This document shows, piece after piece, positions 8,868 through 17,570 of a stretch of 64,000 nt of DNA (its first letter is position 1; each line of letters opens with the position of its first letter). The DNA comes from an uncultured Pelagibacteraceae bacterium (lineage in GTDB: Bacteria; Pseudomonadota; Alphaproteobacteria; Pelagibacterales; Pelagibacteraceae). Both the position numbers and the translations under genes were made by a program. The notes beneath the pieces are model-generated. The model saw only the letters and a list, made by a program, of their open reading frames with translations. It did not search any database and was not told the origin of the DNA. The stretch covers positions 1-64,000 of the forward strand of contig CACEQR010000006.1 in assembly GCA_902561765.1 (NCBI GenBank), written 5' to 3'.

Positions 8868-10167
8868 ATTTTTTAACTTTATTAGAAATATTTACTTTCT
8901 TTTCGTTTACATATTCTTGATGGTTCTTTTCAATTTTAGATAATTCATATTGATAATTAACCATCACACCAAAAGACCTCTTAAATCCAACCTCTGAAAC
9001 ATTAGCATTAATGGCTATATCATCTATTTCGGCTCCATTTTTTAGGTGAAATCTACAGACATCATTTATCGGAAATCCAAAATCATTTTTTTGTTTTGCT
9101 AAATAATTTACAGTCAATTTGCTTATCAAGGCTTTATTATCTGCAATTCTTTTATCACCAATTTTTAAATCAGATGATTTTAAAAAGTCTAAACTATTTT
9201 TATTTGCCTCACCAAGTATTTCGGCAGCTTCAGAACTTTCCATATTTTTAAACCAATCTGCAAAGCCGACCATAGGAGATAATGTTCCAAAATATTTTAC
9301 ATCTGGTAGTTCTTCTTGAAGTTCATATACAACTCTTTTTATAAGGAAGTTTCCCAGTGTAACTCTAGAGAGTCCTTCTTGGCAATTACTGATTGAATAA
9401 AATGTTGCAGTATCATAATTTTTTATTTTTTCATCTGAGGGCCTTGTTAATTCTTGTATCGACTGACTAAGTCCTTTAGTCAATGCTATTTCAACAAAAA
9501 TAATTGGCTCATCCTCTAAAGCGGGATGAAAATATGCAAAAAATCTTCTATCTTTACCAAGTCTTCTTTTTAGCTCGTTCATATCTTTCATAGAATGAAC
9601 TTTTTCGTATTTTAATAATTTTTCTAGAATTGCTGCTTTAGTATCCCAAGTAATTTTTCTAAGTTTTAAAAAGCCTGGATTGAACCAATTTTTAAATAAA
9701 TCTATCAAATCATAATCTAAACTTTTTAATTCTGGATTTTCTTTCAATAATCTAAGAAGATCTTCTCTAAGTGATACAATTTCTGAGGTTCCGTTTGGGG
9801 CCATGTTTAATCTTACAAACAGCTCTTTTCTAATCCCAGAGGCTACTCTTGACAAGTTCAAGATTGAGTAATCATCTTGTTCATTATTGTATTTCTTAAT
9901 CGCTTCATCTATTTTTAATGGATCGGGTTTATATTTTTGATTAACTTGAATTAAAAACTTATTTTTTTCCTCTATAGATAAATTTTGATATCTAAATAAT
10001 ATATCTCTTGCCAAAGTAATGCCAAATGCTGCGCCTTTAGTGGACAATAAGTCATCGCAAAGATCTAATAAATCTCTTTTCTTTGTAATGCTTTTGAACG
10101 ATTTTTTTTCTAAAATCTTTTGTCCAGCATCAGCAATAGTCTCAAAAATTCTTTTTATATTTAGCAT
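8860..10167 (-). CDS. Malonyl-CoA decarboxylase
   Basis: Decarboxylates malonyl-CoA to acetyl-CoA. The 435-aa protein has the two-part family structure: an alpha-helical N-terminal domain (about residues 1-180) and a GNAT-like catalytic domain. The latter includes the family segments TFYSISNCQEGLSRVTLG and YFGTLSPMVGFADWF and a late RFHLKNGA that carries a catalytic His. It follows dctM by 15 bp and overlaps dusA by 8 bp. Its place behind a TRAP transporter, with a CoA-transferase diverging from the same promoter region, suggests use of imported malonate or a close analogue. Confidence 0.92.
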   Translation of the reverse strand: MLNIKRIFETIADAGQKILEKKSFKSITKKRDLLDLCDDLLSTKGAAFGITLARDILFRYQNLSIEEKNKFLIQVNQKYKPDPLKIDEAIKKYNNEQDDYSILNLSRVASGIRKELFVRLNMAPNGTSEIVSLREDLLRLLKENPELKSLDYDLIDLFKNWFNPGFLKLRKITWDTKAAILEKLLKYEKVHSMKDMNELKRRLGKDRRFFAYFHPALEDEPIIFVEIALTKGLSQSIQELTRPSDEKIKNYDTATFYSISNCQEGLSRVTLGNFLIKRVVYELQEELPDVKYFGTLSPMVGFADWFKNMESSEAAEILGEANKNSLDFLKSSDLKIGDKRIADNKALISKLTVNYLAKQKNDFGFPINDVCRFHLKNGAEIDDIAINANVSEVGFKRSFGVMVNYQYELSKIEKNHQEYVNEKKVNISNKVKKYV

Positions 10168-10182
10168 TATGTTTTTTATATA

Positions 10183-11514
10183 TTAAAAACCTAAACTTTT
10201 ACCCATTATTTTATCTGGTAACCAAGTGACTATTTCAGGAAAAATACACAAAATTAATATAGCTAAAGCCATTATTATCATAAATGGTATGGATCCCTTT
10301 AATATTTCTGACAAACTTACATCTGGAGTAATACCTTTAATAATATAAAGATTTAATCCAACAGGCGGGGTAATAAGACCGATTTCCATATTTATTGTAA
10401 ATACAATTGCGAACCAATAAGGGTCAAAGCCGAGAGTGGTTATAACTGGCAGTAATATAGCTGAAGTCATCACAATAACAGCTACTGGCGGTAAAAAGAA
10501 ACCTGCGATTAAAAGAAAAATATTAATTAAAATAAACACAACCCATTTGTTTGAACTTAATTCAACCATGTTTTGTGCTAACGATTGAGTTACATAAAGT
10601 TGTGATAGTGTGAATGCGAATAGATAAGATGCGGCGATGATAAACATTATCATCACACTTTCTTTCATAGAAACTTTAACAATATTCCATATTTTTTTTG
10701 GTTGATAAATTTTGTAGACTACAGCAATTAATACGAAAACTAAAAAAGCTCCAACACCTGATGCTTCTGATGGTGTAGCTACACCACCATATAAAACATA
10801 TAAGACACCAGCAATAATTGCTAGGAAAGGCAAAATTCTTGGCAACACTTCAATTTTCTCTTTAAAAGTTGGAGGTGTTCTATTTTTTAAAGCTTTTGCT
10901 GAATCTTTATCAATAAAATAACTATGTATAAGAGCCCATATAGCAAACATTCCTGCCAACATAAATCCAGGTATCAAACCACTTAAAAATAATCTTCCAA
11001 TTGATGTACCAGTTGCAATTCCATAAACAATTAAAACAATGCTTGGTGGTATTAAAACTCCCAGGGTACCTCCAGCTGCTATTGTTCCTGTTGCTATTTG
11101 ATCAGAATACCCTCTTTTTCTCATCTCAGGTATTCCCATAGTTCCAATTGCTGCACATGTTGCAGGACTTGATCCACTTAAGGCGGCAAATATTGAGCAA
11201 GCACCTATATTAGAAATTACTAATCCCCCTGGTACTCTCCAAAGCCATCTATCTAATCCAGTATATAGATCTTTTCCTGCTGGTGAGTTAGCAACTGCCA
11301 TTCCCATTAAAATAAACATTGGAATTGAAAGTAAAACAAAAGAGTTTAGTCCTGCATAAAATGTTTCTGCAAAAACATCTAACATTTGAAAACCTTCAAA
11401 TGCGACTAACAATGTTATAGAGACAAAACTCAGACCAAAAGCTATTGGTATTCCTGAAAATAAAACTACTAAAGTAAAAACTGCAACTATTATGGCTATT
11501 AATAAAGGATCCAT
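10183..11514 (-). CDS. dctM: TRAP transporter large membrane subunit (first system)
   Basis: Twelve-helix DctM-type permease of a sodium-driven TRAP importer, 443 aa. Typical signatures are FVLLSIPMFILMGMAVANS, the helix-breaking SGSSPATCAAIGTMGIPEM, GTLGVLIPPSIVLIVYG and GLITPPVGLNLYI. It shares one base with the dctQ stop and is followed by malonyl-CoA decarboxylase. The substrate is inferred from context to be a malonate-like dicarboxylate, not read from the permease sequence. Confidence 0.93.
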   Translation of the reverse strand: MDPLLIAIIVAVFTLVVLFSGIPIAFGLSFVSITLLVAFEGFQMLDVFAETFYAGLNSFVLLSIPMFILMGMAVANSPAGKDLYTGLDRWLWRVPGGLVISNIGACSIFAALSGSSPATCAAIGTMGIPEMRKRGYSDQIATGTIAAGGTLGVLIPPSIVLIVYGIATGTSIGRLFLSGLIPGFMLAGMFAIWALIHSYFIDKDSAKALKNRTPPTFKEKIEVLPRILPFLAIIAGVLYVLYGGVATPSEASGVGAFLVFVLIAVVYKIYQPKKIWNIVKVSMKESVMIMFIIAASYLFAFTLSQLYVTQSLAQNMVELSSNKWVVFILINIFLLIAGFFLPPVAVIVMTSAILLPVITTLGFDPYWFAIVFTINMEIGLITPPVGLNLYIIKGITPDVSLSEILKGSIPFMIIMALAILILCIFPEIVTWLPDKIMGKSLGF

Positions 11515-12008
11515 TAGTAACCGCCTTCCTCGTCTATAAGTTTAATTATTTCAGCAATATATTGAAGGATCATTAAGGCTGCCCCAATCATCATTGATGA
11601 ATAAGGTATCCATAAAGGAGGATCCCAAACAGTTCCTGTAGAATAATTTTTTGTAAAAGCTTCCTCAACCATTAAATACCCAAAATAGAATAAAATTAAA
11701 AAAAACAATAAACTTATTAATGATGTGAAAATTTTAAGTCTAAGAATGTTTTTCTTTGATAAAAAATCATAAATCCACTCCATACTCACATGTGCTTTTT
11801 CACTTAAAACATAAGCACTTCCTATAAAAGTTGAAGCAACTAAAAGCATAGTGACTAACTCTGTTTGCCATGTGATTGCTCTTTGAAAAAAATATCTTTC
11901 AAAAACTAATTCAACGATTACCAATATTGATAAAAGCAGAGCTAGAACAGCAAAAGCACCACATGCTTGTGAACTGTAATTACAGAATTTTAAATATTTT
12001 TGTTTCAT
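11514..12008 (-). CDS. dctQ: TRAP transporter small membrane subunit (first system)
   Basis: DctQ-type four-helix subunit of 164 aa, including the family-like sequence TWQTELVTMLLVASTFIGSA and a conserved WDPPLWIP before the last helix. The ATG is placed directly after a run of U residues that follows a 13-bp hairpin, so its ribosome-binding region overlaps a terminator-like structure. It is coupled to dctM by a one-base overlap. Expression is likely lower than that of the binding protein upstream. Confidence 0.9.
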   Translation of the reverse strand: MKQKYLKFCNYSSQACGAFAVLALLLSILVIVELVFERYFFQRAITWQTELVTMLLVASTFIGSAYVLSEKAHVSMEWIYDFLSKKNILRLKIFTSLISLLFFLILFYFGYLMVEEAFTKNYSTGTVWDPPLWIPYSSMMIGAALMILQYIAEIIKLIDEEGGY

Positions 12009-12044
12009 AAAAAAAACCCCTATTTAATATTTTAAATAGGGGTT
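12009..12044 (-). terminator. Hairpin with U tract between dctP and dctQ
   Basis: A perfect 13-bp inverted repeat (12015-12027 with 12032-12044, 4-nt loop) contains a CCCC/GGGG core and on the minus strand runs into eight U residues that end at the dctQ ATG. It reads as an intrinsic terminator or processing stop after dctP. The GGGG of its 3' arm is also the only Shine-Dalgarno-like sequence for dctQ. Confidence 0.8.
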
Positions 12045-12058
12045 CTTTATATATCGTT

Positions 12059-13069
12059 TTATTTAACTGCTAAAGCCATTTCCATCAGCTTATCGCCACC
12101 TGGAACTTTTTCAGCAAATGCTTTGTGTGAAGATTGTTTAGCAATCTCAACCCAAGCCGCATGGTCGTTTGCATCCATATATACTAGTTTTACTCCTGCA
12201 GCTTTATAAGCGTCTTCAAATTTTTTATCTAAATTTTCAACTTGCGCTGTCATATATTTTTCAGCAACTTTACCAGCTTTCATTAAAGCATCTTGTTGTT
12301 TTGAATTTAATTTATCAAAGCTCATTTTTGACATCAAAATCGGCTCATACATAAACCACAATCCAAATTTTCCTGGAGGTGTTGCGCATGTTACTTGCTC
12401 ATAAATTTTGTAACTTACAAAACTTCCTGAACTTGTGTTTGCACCTGTTAATACTCCAGTTTGTAATCCAGTATAAATTTCTGATGAAGGCATGCTTTGA
12501 ATACCAGCACCAGCTGCCTCTAACATCTGGTTAAAAGCCTTACCAGCTGCTCTCATTACTTGTCCTTTAGCATCTGATGGGTTTTTAATACATTTTGACT
12601 TAGATGCGAAACCACCTCCAAGCCAAGCATCAGATAGAACAACAACACCAGCATCATTTATAATTCTCTTAATTTCAGTCATCATTGGACCTTTATTAAA
12701 TCTTAATGCATGATCGTGGTTTTTAACTGTTCCTGGCATTAAAGTTGCGTCAAATTCTGGATGGAATTTTGATGCATAAGCTAATGGAAATGCAGAAATA
12801 TCTAACTGACCAGTTGTCATAGGTTTCCATTGTTCTTTTGGTTTATATAAGGATTTTGCTGGATAAATTCTAATATCTAAATCTACTCCTGCTTTTTTAA
12901 CTTCATCTGCAATTATTTGAACCATTTCATGTCTTGGATCATAAGAACCATCAGCTCTAGGTGTTCCAGGCCATTGGTGACTTGCTTTTAGTGTCACAGC
13001 ATATGCTGATCCAATTAATGAGAAGGCTAAAAATAATGTTGTGAAATAAAAACTTATTTTTTTTAACAT
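12059..13069 (-). CDS. dctP: TRAP transporter periplasmic substrate-binding protein (first system)
   Basis: Periplasmic DctP-family solute receptor of 336 aa with an N-terminal signal peptide cut near SAYA-VTLK. The binding-protein fold is recognisable from KASHQWPG, the central VMRAAGKAF segment (equivalent to the substrate-carboxylate-binding arginine region) and GLQTGVLTGANTS. The start has a strong Shine-Dalgarno GAGGGG (13075-13080). It is the first gene of the operon with dctQM, malonyl-CoA decarboxylase, dusA and a TSUP carrier. The substrate is probably a carboxylate; malonate is a context-based guess. Confidence 0.92.
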   Translation of the reverse strand: MLKKISFYFTTLFLAFSLIGSAYAVTLKASHQWPGTPRADGSYDPRHEMVQIIADEVKKAGVDLDIRIYPAKSLYKPKEQWKPMTTGQLDISAFPLAYASKFHPEFDATLMPGTVKNHDHALRFNKGPMMTEIKRIINDAGVVVLSDAWLGGGFASKSKCIKNPSDAKGQVMRAAGKAFNQMLEAAGAGIQSMPSSEIYTGLQTGVLTGANTSSGSFVSYKIYEQVTCATPPGKFGLWFMYEPILMSKMSFDKLNSKQQDALMKAGKVAEKYMTAQVENLDKKFEDAYKAAGVKLVYMDANDHAAWVEIAKQSSHKAFAEKVPGGDKLMEMALAVK

Positions 13070-13102
13070 GTTTTCCCCTCTTTAAATTAATTTAATATTG
13101 AT

Positions 13103-13131
13103 ATTAAATTGAACTTATTGGTAAGAGTCAA
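13103..13131 (-). promoter_or_regulatory. Predicted sigma-70 promoter of dctP (first system)
   Basis: The minus strand carries -35 TTGACT (13126-13131), a 17-bp spacer and -10 TTTAAT (13103-13108), each matching five of six consensus bases. The -10 lies in a perfect 22-bp palindrome (13089-13110: AATTTAATAT, TG, ATATTAAATT) that could be an operator, although AT-only palindromes arise easily in this DNA. Confidence 0.55.
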
Positions 13132-13157
13132 TATAAGGAAATGTCGTATATTTTATT

Positions 13158-14300
13158 ATGGATGGACCACTAAAAAATTTATTAGTTGTTGATTTAACAA
13201 GGGTTTTAGTAGGACCTTATTGTACTATGATACTCTCGGATTTAGGTGCAAGAGTTATAAAAATTGAAGCTCCTGAAACAGGTGATGACTCTCGAAAATT
13301 TGGACCTTTTGTTAAGGATTATTCTGCGTACTTTATGTCATTAAATAGAGGAAAAGAAAGTATAGCTTTAAATTTAAAGAATGATGAGGATAAAAAAATT
13401 TTTGATAATATTTTGTCTAAAGCAGATATTTTAGTTGAAAATTTTAAACCAGGCACATTAGAAAAGTGGGGTTTTGGCTGGAAGGATGTAAGTAAGAAAT
13501 ATCCTAAATTAATTTACGCGTCAGCATCAGGGTTTGGTCAAACTGGACCTTTAAAAGAGCTACCAGCATATGACATGGTCGTTCAAGGTATGGGAGGCTT
13601 AATGAGTGTAACTGGCCATCCAAACTCAGAACCAACAAGGGTTGGAACCTCTATTGGTGATATCACGGCAGGGCTGTTTACAGCAATTGGAATTAATGCA
13701 GCTTTATACGATAGACAAAAAACAGGAAAAGGGGCTTTTATAGATGTCTCAATGTTAGATTGCCAAATAGCAATTTTAGAAAATGCAATTGCTAGATATC
13801 TTTCCAAAAATGAAATTCCAGGACCAATGGGATCAAGACATCCTTCTATTGCTCCCTTTGAAGCTTTTAAAACAAAAGATAGTTACATAATTATTGCTGC
13901 AGGAAATGATAAGCTTTTTGCAAAACTTTGCGAAGTATTAAAAATTCCTGAAACCACAAATGATGAAAGGTTTAATTCTAATTCGTTAAGATGTGAAAAC
14001 ATGGATCAATTAAAAGAAATTTTTGAAAAACAATTACGTTCGAAATCTACAAATGAATGGGTAAAAGAAATGGAAGCATTGAAAATTCCATGTGGACCAA
14101 TTTTTAACATAAAACAAGCTGTAGAAAACCCTCAAATTAAAGAGAGAAATATGATTGTAAAATCGTACCACAAAATTATTGGTGAATTTAAATCTGCTGG
14201 AAACCCAATTAAAATGTCTACCTATAAAGATGAAAATACAAGAGGTGATATTCCTGATTTAGATGAGCACAGGGAAAAAATAATTAAGGAATTTAGTTAA
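13158..14300 (+). CDS. CaiB/BaiF-family (class III) CoA-transferase
   Basis: Transfers CoA between organic acids through a mixed-anhydride aspartyl intermediate. The 380-aa protein has the family segments VVDLTRVLVGPYCTMILSD at the N terminus, NLKNDEDKKI, ENFKPGTLEKWG, and YDMVVQGMGGLMSVTG, whose Asp (YDM) is the expected catalytic residue. It diverges from the TRAP-malonyl-CoA decarboxylase operon across 88 bp. By context it could activate imported malonate to malonyl-CoA in place of a MatB ligase. The actual acid is not identifiable from sequence. Confidence 0.88.
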   Translation: MDGPLKNLLVVDLTRVLVGPYCTMILSDLGARVIKIEAPETGDDSRKFGPFVKDYSAYFMSLNRGKESIALNLKNDEDKKIFDNILSKADILVENFKPGTLEKWGFGWKDVSKKYPKLIYASASGFGQTGPLKELPAYDMVVQGMGGLMSVTGHPNSEPTRVGTSIGDITAGLFTAIGINAALYDRQKTGKGAFIDVSMLDCQIAILENAIARYLSKNEIPGPMGSRHPSIAPFEAFKTKDSYIIIAAGNDKLFAKLCEVLKIPETTNDERFNSNSLRCENMDQLKEIFEKQLRSKSTNEWVKEMEALKIPCGPIFNIKQAVENPQIKERNMIVKSYHKIIGEFKSAGNPIKMSTYKDENTRGDIPDLDEHREKIIKEFS

Positions 14301-14301
14301 T

Positions 14302-14820
14302 TTATTCTTGATTTTCTGTTTCGTCAGATACAGTCTCTTCTTGATCTTTCATTTCGTCTAATGAAACATCAGCCTCTTCTTCTTTCATGTCCTCAACAGG
14401 ATCAGAAGCGGGTTGTTCAGCTGTATTTTGTAACTCTGCTAAATCATCTTTAGAAACTTGAATTTTTTCTGGAATTTTTCTAGCTCTTTTAGAAGGAAGA
14501 ATTGGCACTCCACTCTTTGAAATCTCACCTTTATATAAATTTTCAAAATCGTCACCTATATCATCTTCGTCCTCTGAAGTGTCATCAATTTGCTCAACAT
14601 GTTTTCTTAATTTGTAAACTGCAGCTTCAGTTAAGTCTGGAACTTTAATTGTTTCTTCAGCAATTTCTCTTAATGCTATGACAGTGTTTTTATCATTATC
14701 TCTATTTAAAGTGGGTTCTAATCCTGAATTAAGTTGTGTAGCTCTTTCCTTTGCAACCAGCACCAATTCATAAGGGCTTTCAACTTTATCTATACAATCT
14801 TCAACAGTAACTCTTGCCAT
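14302..14820 (-). CDS. rpoZ: RNA polymerase omega subunit with acidic C-terminal extension
   Basis: Small assembly subunit of RNA polymerase. The first 65 residues are classical: [27 protein letters not shown] and [20 protein letters not shown]. At 172 aa it is far longer than the roughly 70-135 residues usual in proteobacteria. The extra tail has a short basic patch ([15 protein letters not shown]) and then a very acidic Glu/Asp-rich end, probably disordered. It lies 42 bp downstream of an MFS gene on the same strand and meets the CoA-transferase tail to tail. Confidence 0.9.
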   Translation of the reverse strand: MARVTVEDCIDKVESPYELVLVAKERATQLNSGLEPTLNRDNDKNTVIALREIAEETIKVPDLTEAAVYKLRKHVEQIDDTSEDEDDIGDDFENLYKGEISKSGVPILPSKRARKIPEKIQVSKDDLAELQNTAEQPASDPVEDMKEEEADVSLDEMKDQEETVSDETENQE

Positions 14821-14862
14821 GGTCGGTTAAATACACCTCGATCATAAAAAAATCAAGCAGTA

Positions 14863-16071
14863 TTAGAGATAAACTGGATTTAATTTTTTTCTTATAGTGA
14901 AAAGTAAGGCTATAGAGCATGCTATAGCAATTGCTGCAATAAATGCGATTTTTTCAATTGAAAATCCAGCATCTATAAAAAAGCCAAATAATGCTGTACC
15001 AAAAGCAGTTGCGAATACCATTAAAGCAGTAGTCAAAGCTTTAATAGATCCAATATATTTTACCCCGTAAATTTCTGCCCACGTTGATGATCCTAATAAG
15101 TTTGCTAGACCGTTAGATATTCCTACCAATCCAAGAAATAAAAAAGCAGTTTGCGGAGCATCAAAATATATAATGACTAATGTTCCTAAGAACAATGGAA
15201 TATTCATATAGATTAGTAATTTTCTACTTGTAAACTTATCAATTAAATAACCAGCAACAATTAAAGTAATTACAGAAAAAATTGAGTAAGACATAAAAGA
15301 TTGCGCAATTGTATATTCACCCCACCCTTTTGAATTAGTGACGAATGATTGATACACAAATACTCCTGTAGCTATCCAGGGCATTGCCAACATATTTAAT
15401 GAGACAATGTAAAATCTATAATCTCCAAGAACTTCTATTCTTTTCCAGTTTTTAATATTTTCTTCTTTTAAACTTTTGTTTTCACTACTCTCTCTAGTGT
15501 CTAATTTGATATCTTTAACTAAAATATAAGATACCAACGGTAAGCAAATTAAAACTATTAAAGAAAAGATTACCCATAAATCCTGCCAAACAATTAGAGT
15601 TAAAAGATAAACGATTAATACAGGCATTATGAACTCTGCAGAGGATAAACCAAACCAAATAATACTTAATGCTTTACCTCTCGATTTTGTAAAATATCTT
15701 GAAATAGTGGTTGAAGCTGTGTGAGACATTAATCCTTGTCCAGAAAACCTCATTAAAAAAATTGCAACAAATAGAAAAGCTACTGATGATGTTTTGGAAA
15801 AGAAAAAAGAAGAAAAAGACAAAAGTATAGTAACAAAAATTGCAAATTTAAGTACATTTACATCATCAATTTTTTTTCCAATCCATATTAGAAGTAAGCT
15901 ACTGAGCAGAGTAGCTGAGGCATAAATCGTGCCAAATTGTCCATGTGTGATAGAAAGTGTTTCTCTTATGCTTGAATTAAATAAACCAATAAAAAAACTC
16001 TGTCCAAAACATGAAAAAAATGTAAAAATAAATCCGAAAATAATTACTTTTAAACTTAAATTTTTAAACAT
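14863..16071 (-). CDS. Major facilitator superfamily transporter
   Basis: Twelve-helix inner-membrane carrier of 402 aa. MFS traits include the first cytoplasmic loop IGKKIDDVNVLKFA (a degenerate motif A), a helix-4 arginine in LMRFSGQGLMSHT and a charged central loop (residues about 190-215) dividing two six-helix halves. The context gives no substrate. It diverges from the hydroxyacid dehydrogenase with only 11 bp between start codons, so the two must share a very compact or coding-embedded promoter region. Confidence 0.85.
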   Translation of the reverse strand: MFKNLSLKVIIFGFIFTFFSCFGQSFFIGLFNSSIRETLSITHGQFGTIYASATLLSSLLLIWIGKKIDDVNVLKFAIFVTILLSFSSFFFSKTSSVAFLFVAIFLMRFSGQGLMSHTASTTISRYFTKSRGKALSIIWFGLSSAEFIMPVLIVYLLTLIVWQDLWVIFSLIVLICLPLVSYILVKDIKLDTRESSENKSLKEENIKNWKRIEVLGDYRFYIVSLNMLAMPWIATGVFVYQSFVTNSKGWGEYTIAQSFMSYSIFSVITLIVAGYLIDKFTSRKLLIYMNIPLFLGTLVIIYFDAPQTAFLFLGLVGISNGLANLLGSSTWAEIYGVKYIGSIKALTTALMVFATAFGTALFGFFIDAGFSIEKIAFIAAIAIACSIALLFTIRKKLNPVYL

Positions 16072-16082
16072 ATAAATAATTT

Positions 16083-16958
16083 ATGACTTCTAATGTTGCT
16101 TTCATAGGTCTCGGGGTAATGGGTTATCCGATGGCTGGTTATATATCAAAAGCTGGGCACAATGTAACTGTTTTTAATAGAACAACTGCTAAAGCTGAAA
16201 AATGGATTACTGAATATAAAGGTAAAATGGCAACAACCTCAAAAGAAGCTGCAGAAGGTGCTGATTTTATTTTTACTTGTGTGGGTAACGATGAAGATTT
16301 GAAACAGGTTACTTTAGGCGAGAATGGATTATTTCATAGCGCTAAAGAAGGTTCGATCTATGTAGATAATTCAACGGTATCTGCAGAAGTATCAAGAGAA
16401 CTTTATAAAAAGGCAAAAGAAAAAGGATTTGCATTTTTAGATGCACCAATTTCAGGTGGTCAATCAGGTGCTGAAGGAGGAATTCTTACAGTTATGGTTG
16501 GAGGTGATGAAGAGGTTTTTAAAAAAGCAGAACCAGTAATTGATTGCTATAGTAAAAAAGTAAAATTAATTGGTCCATCAGGAAGTGGTCAACTAACCAA
16601 AATGATGAACCAAATGTGTATTGCGGGAGTTGTTCAAGGTTTATCAGAAGCTATTAATTTTGGTATAAATGCTGGATTAGATATTGATAAGGTTATGGAA
16701 ACAATATCAAAAGGAGCAGCCCAATCTTGGCAAATGGAAAACAGATATAAAACTATGGTTGAAGATAAATTTGATTATGGATTTGCAGTAGATTGGATGA
16801 GAAAAGATTTAAAAATAGTTATTGAAGAAGCAAAAAGGAATGGTTCACCTGTCCCAATAACAGAAATTGTTGATGAATATTATGCAGATGTTCAAAAAAT
16901 GGGTGGTAATCGTTGGGATAGTTCTAGTTTAATTGCTAGACTCAAGAAAAAGAAGTAA
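16083..16958 (+). CDS. 3-hydroxyisobutyrate dehydrogenase-family oxidoreductase
   Basis: NAD(P)-dependent beta-hydroxyacid dehydrogenase of 291 aa. The Rossmann motif GLGVMGYPMAGYISKAGH is at residues 10-27, with Asn-Arg after beta-2 (VFNRT) suggesting NADP preference. The substrate-binding DAPISGGQSGAEGG lies near residue 122 and the catalytic-lysine region GSGQLTKMMNQ near residue 170. Candidates are 3-hydroxyisobutyrate, tartronate semialdehyde or a related short sulfonate or hydroxy acid; sequence alone does not decide. The next gene starts 4 bp after its stop. Confidence 0.88.
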   Translation: MTSNVAFIGLGVMGYPMAGYISKAGHNVTVFNRTTAKAEKWITEYKGKMATTSKEAAEGADFIFTCVGNDEDLKQVTLGENGLFHSAKEGSIYVDNSTVSAEVSRELYKKAKEKGFAFLDAPISGGQSGAEGGILTVMVGGDEEVFKKAEPVIDCYSKKVKLIGPSGSGQLTKMMNQMCIAGVVQGLSEAINFGINAGLDIDKVMETISKGAAQSWQMENRYKTMVEDKFDYGFAVDWMRKDLKIVIEEAKRNGSPVPITEIVDEYYADVQKMGGNRWDSSSLIARLKKKK

Positions 16959-16962
16959 TCCA

Positions 16963-17568
16963 ATGTCAAATGCCGTCCCATACTATGAGGACTTTTCTGA
17001 AATAAAGAAAAAAATTTGGTCAATGCTTGATGATGCGGTTACCAATAGATCATCACCTTTTCGAATTCCAGTTTTTGTTTGTGGAGATCAATCAGACTTT
17101 GATGGAAGGATTGTAGTTCTTAGAAAATCAGATCAATCAAATAATCTAATTCAATTTCATAGTGATATTAGATCTGATAAAATTCCAAAGTTAAAAAAAA
17201 ACAACAGTGCAGCACTTATATTTTATGATAAAGAGGAAAAGATTCAGCTAAGGGTTAAAGTTAAATGTGTTGTCAATCATAATAATGAAATAACTGAGCA
17301 GTCATGGTCAAAAACAGCCCACGTGAGTCGAAAATGTTATTTAGTAAACAATGGACCAGGAACAGAAACGGATGAACCAAGCTCAGGTTTAAGTGAAGAT
17401 ATTGAAAAGTCTGGCTTTACAATGGAACAAAGTGAAGAAGGTTATAAAAACTTTACAGTAATACAATGTAAAATTGAAAGCATTGAATGGCTTTATCTCG
17501 CAGCAAAAGGTCATAGAAGAGCAAGATTTGATATTACAAATGATAATCAAAACTGGCTAATTCCGTAA
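16963..17568 (+). CDS. Pyridoxamine 5'-phosphate oxidase-like FMN-binding protein
   Basis: Split-barrel flavoprotein of 201 aa. The N-terminal half has the PNPOx core: RVVVLRK-like strand (GRIVVLRKSDQSN), a segment resembling the FMN-contacting region (QFHSDIRSDKIPKLKKN) and AALIFYDKEEKIQLRVK. The C-terminal end RRARFDI resembles the PNPOx terminus. It matches the Alr4036-type subgroup better than true PdxH. The frame opens upstream at 16933 inside the dehydrogenase, but the ATG at 16963, just after that stop, gives the expected N terminus. Its reaction is unknown. Confidence 0.8.
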   Translation: MSNAVPYYEDFSEIKKKIWSMLDDAVTNRSSPFRIPVFVCGDQSDFDGRIVVLRKSDQSNNLIQFHSDIRSDKIPKLKKNNSAALIFYDKEEKIQLRVKVKCVVNHNNEITEQSWSKTAHVSRKCYLVNNGPGTETDEPSSGLSEDIEKSGFTMEQSEEGYKNFTVIQCKIESIEWLYLAAKGHRRARFDITNDNQNWLIP

Positions 17569-17570
17569 AA

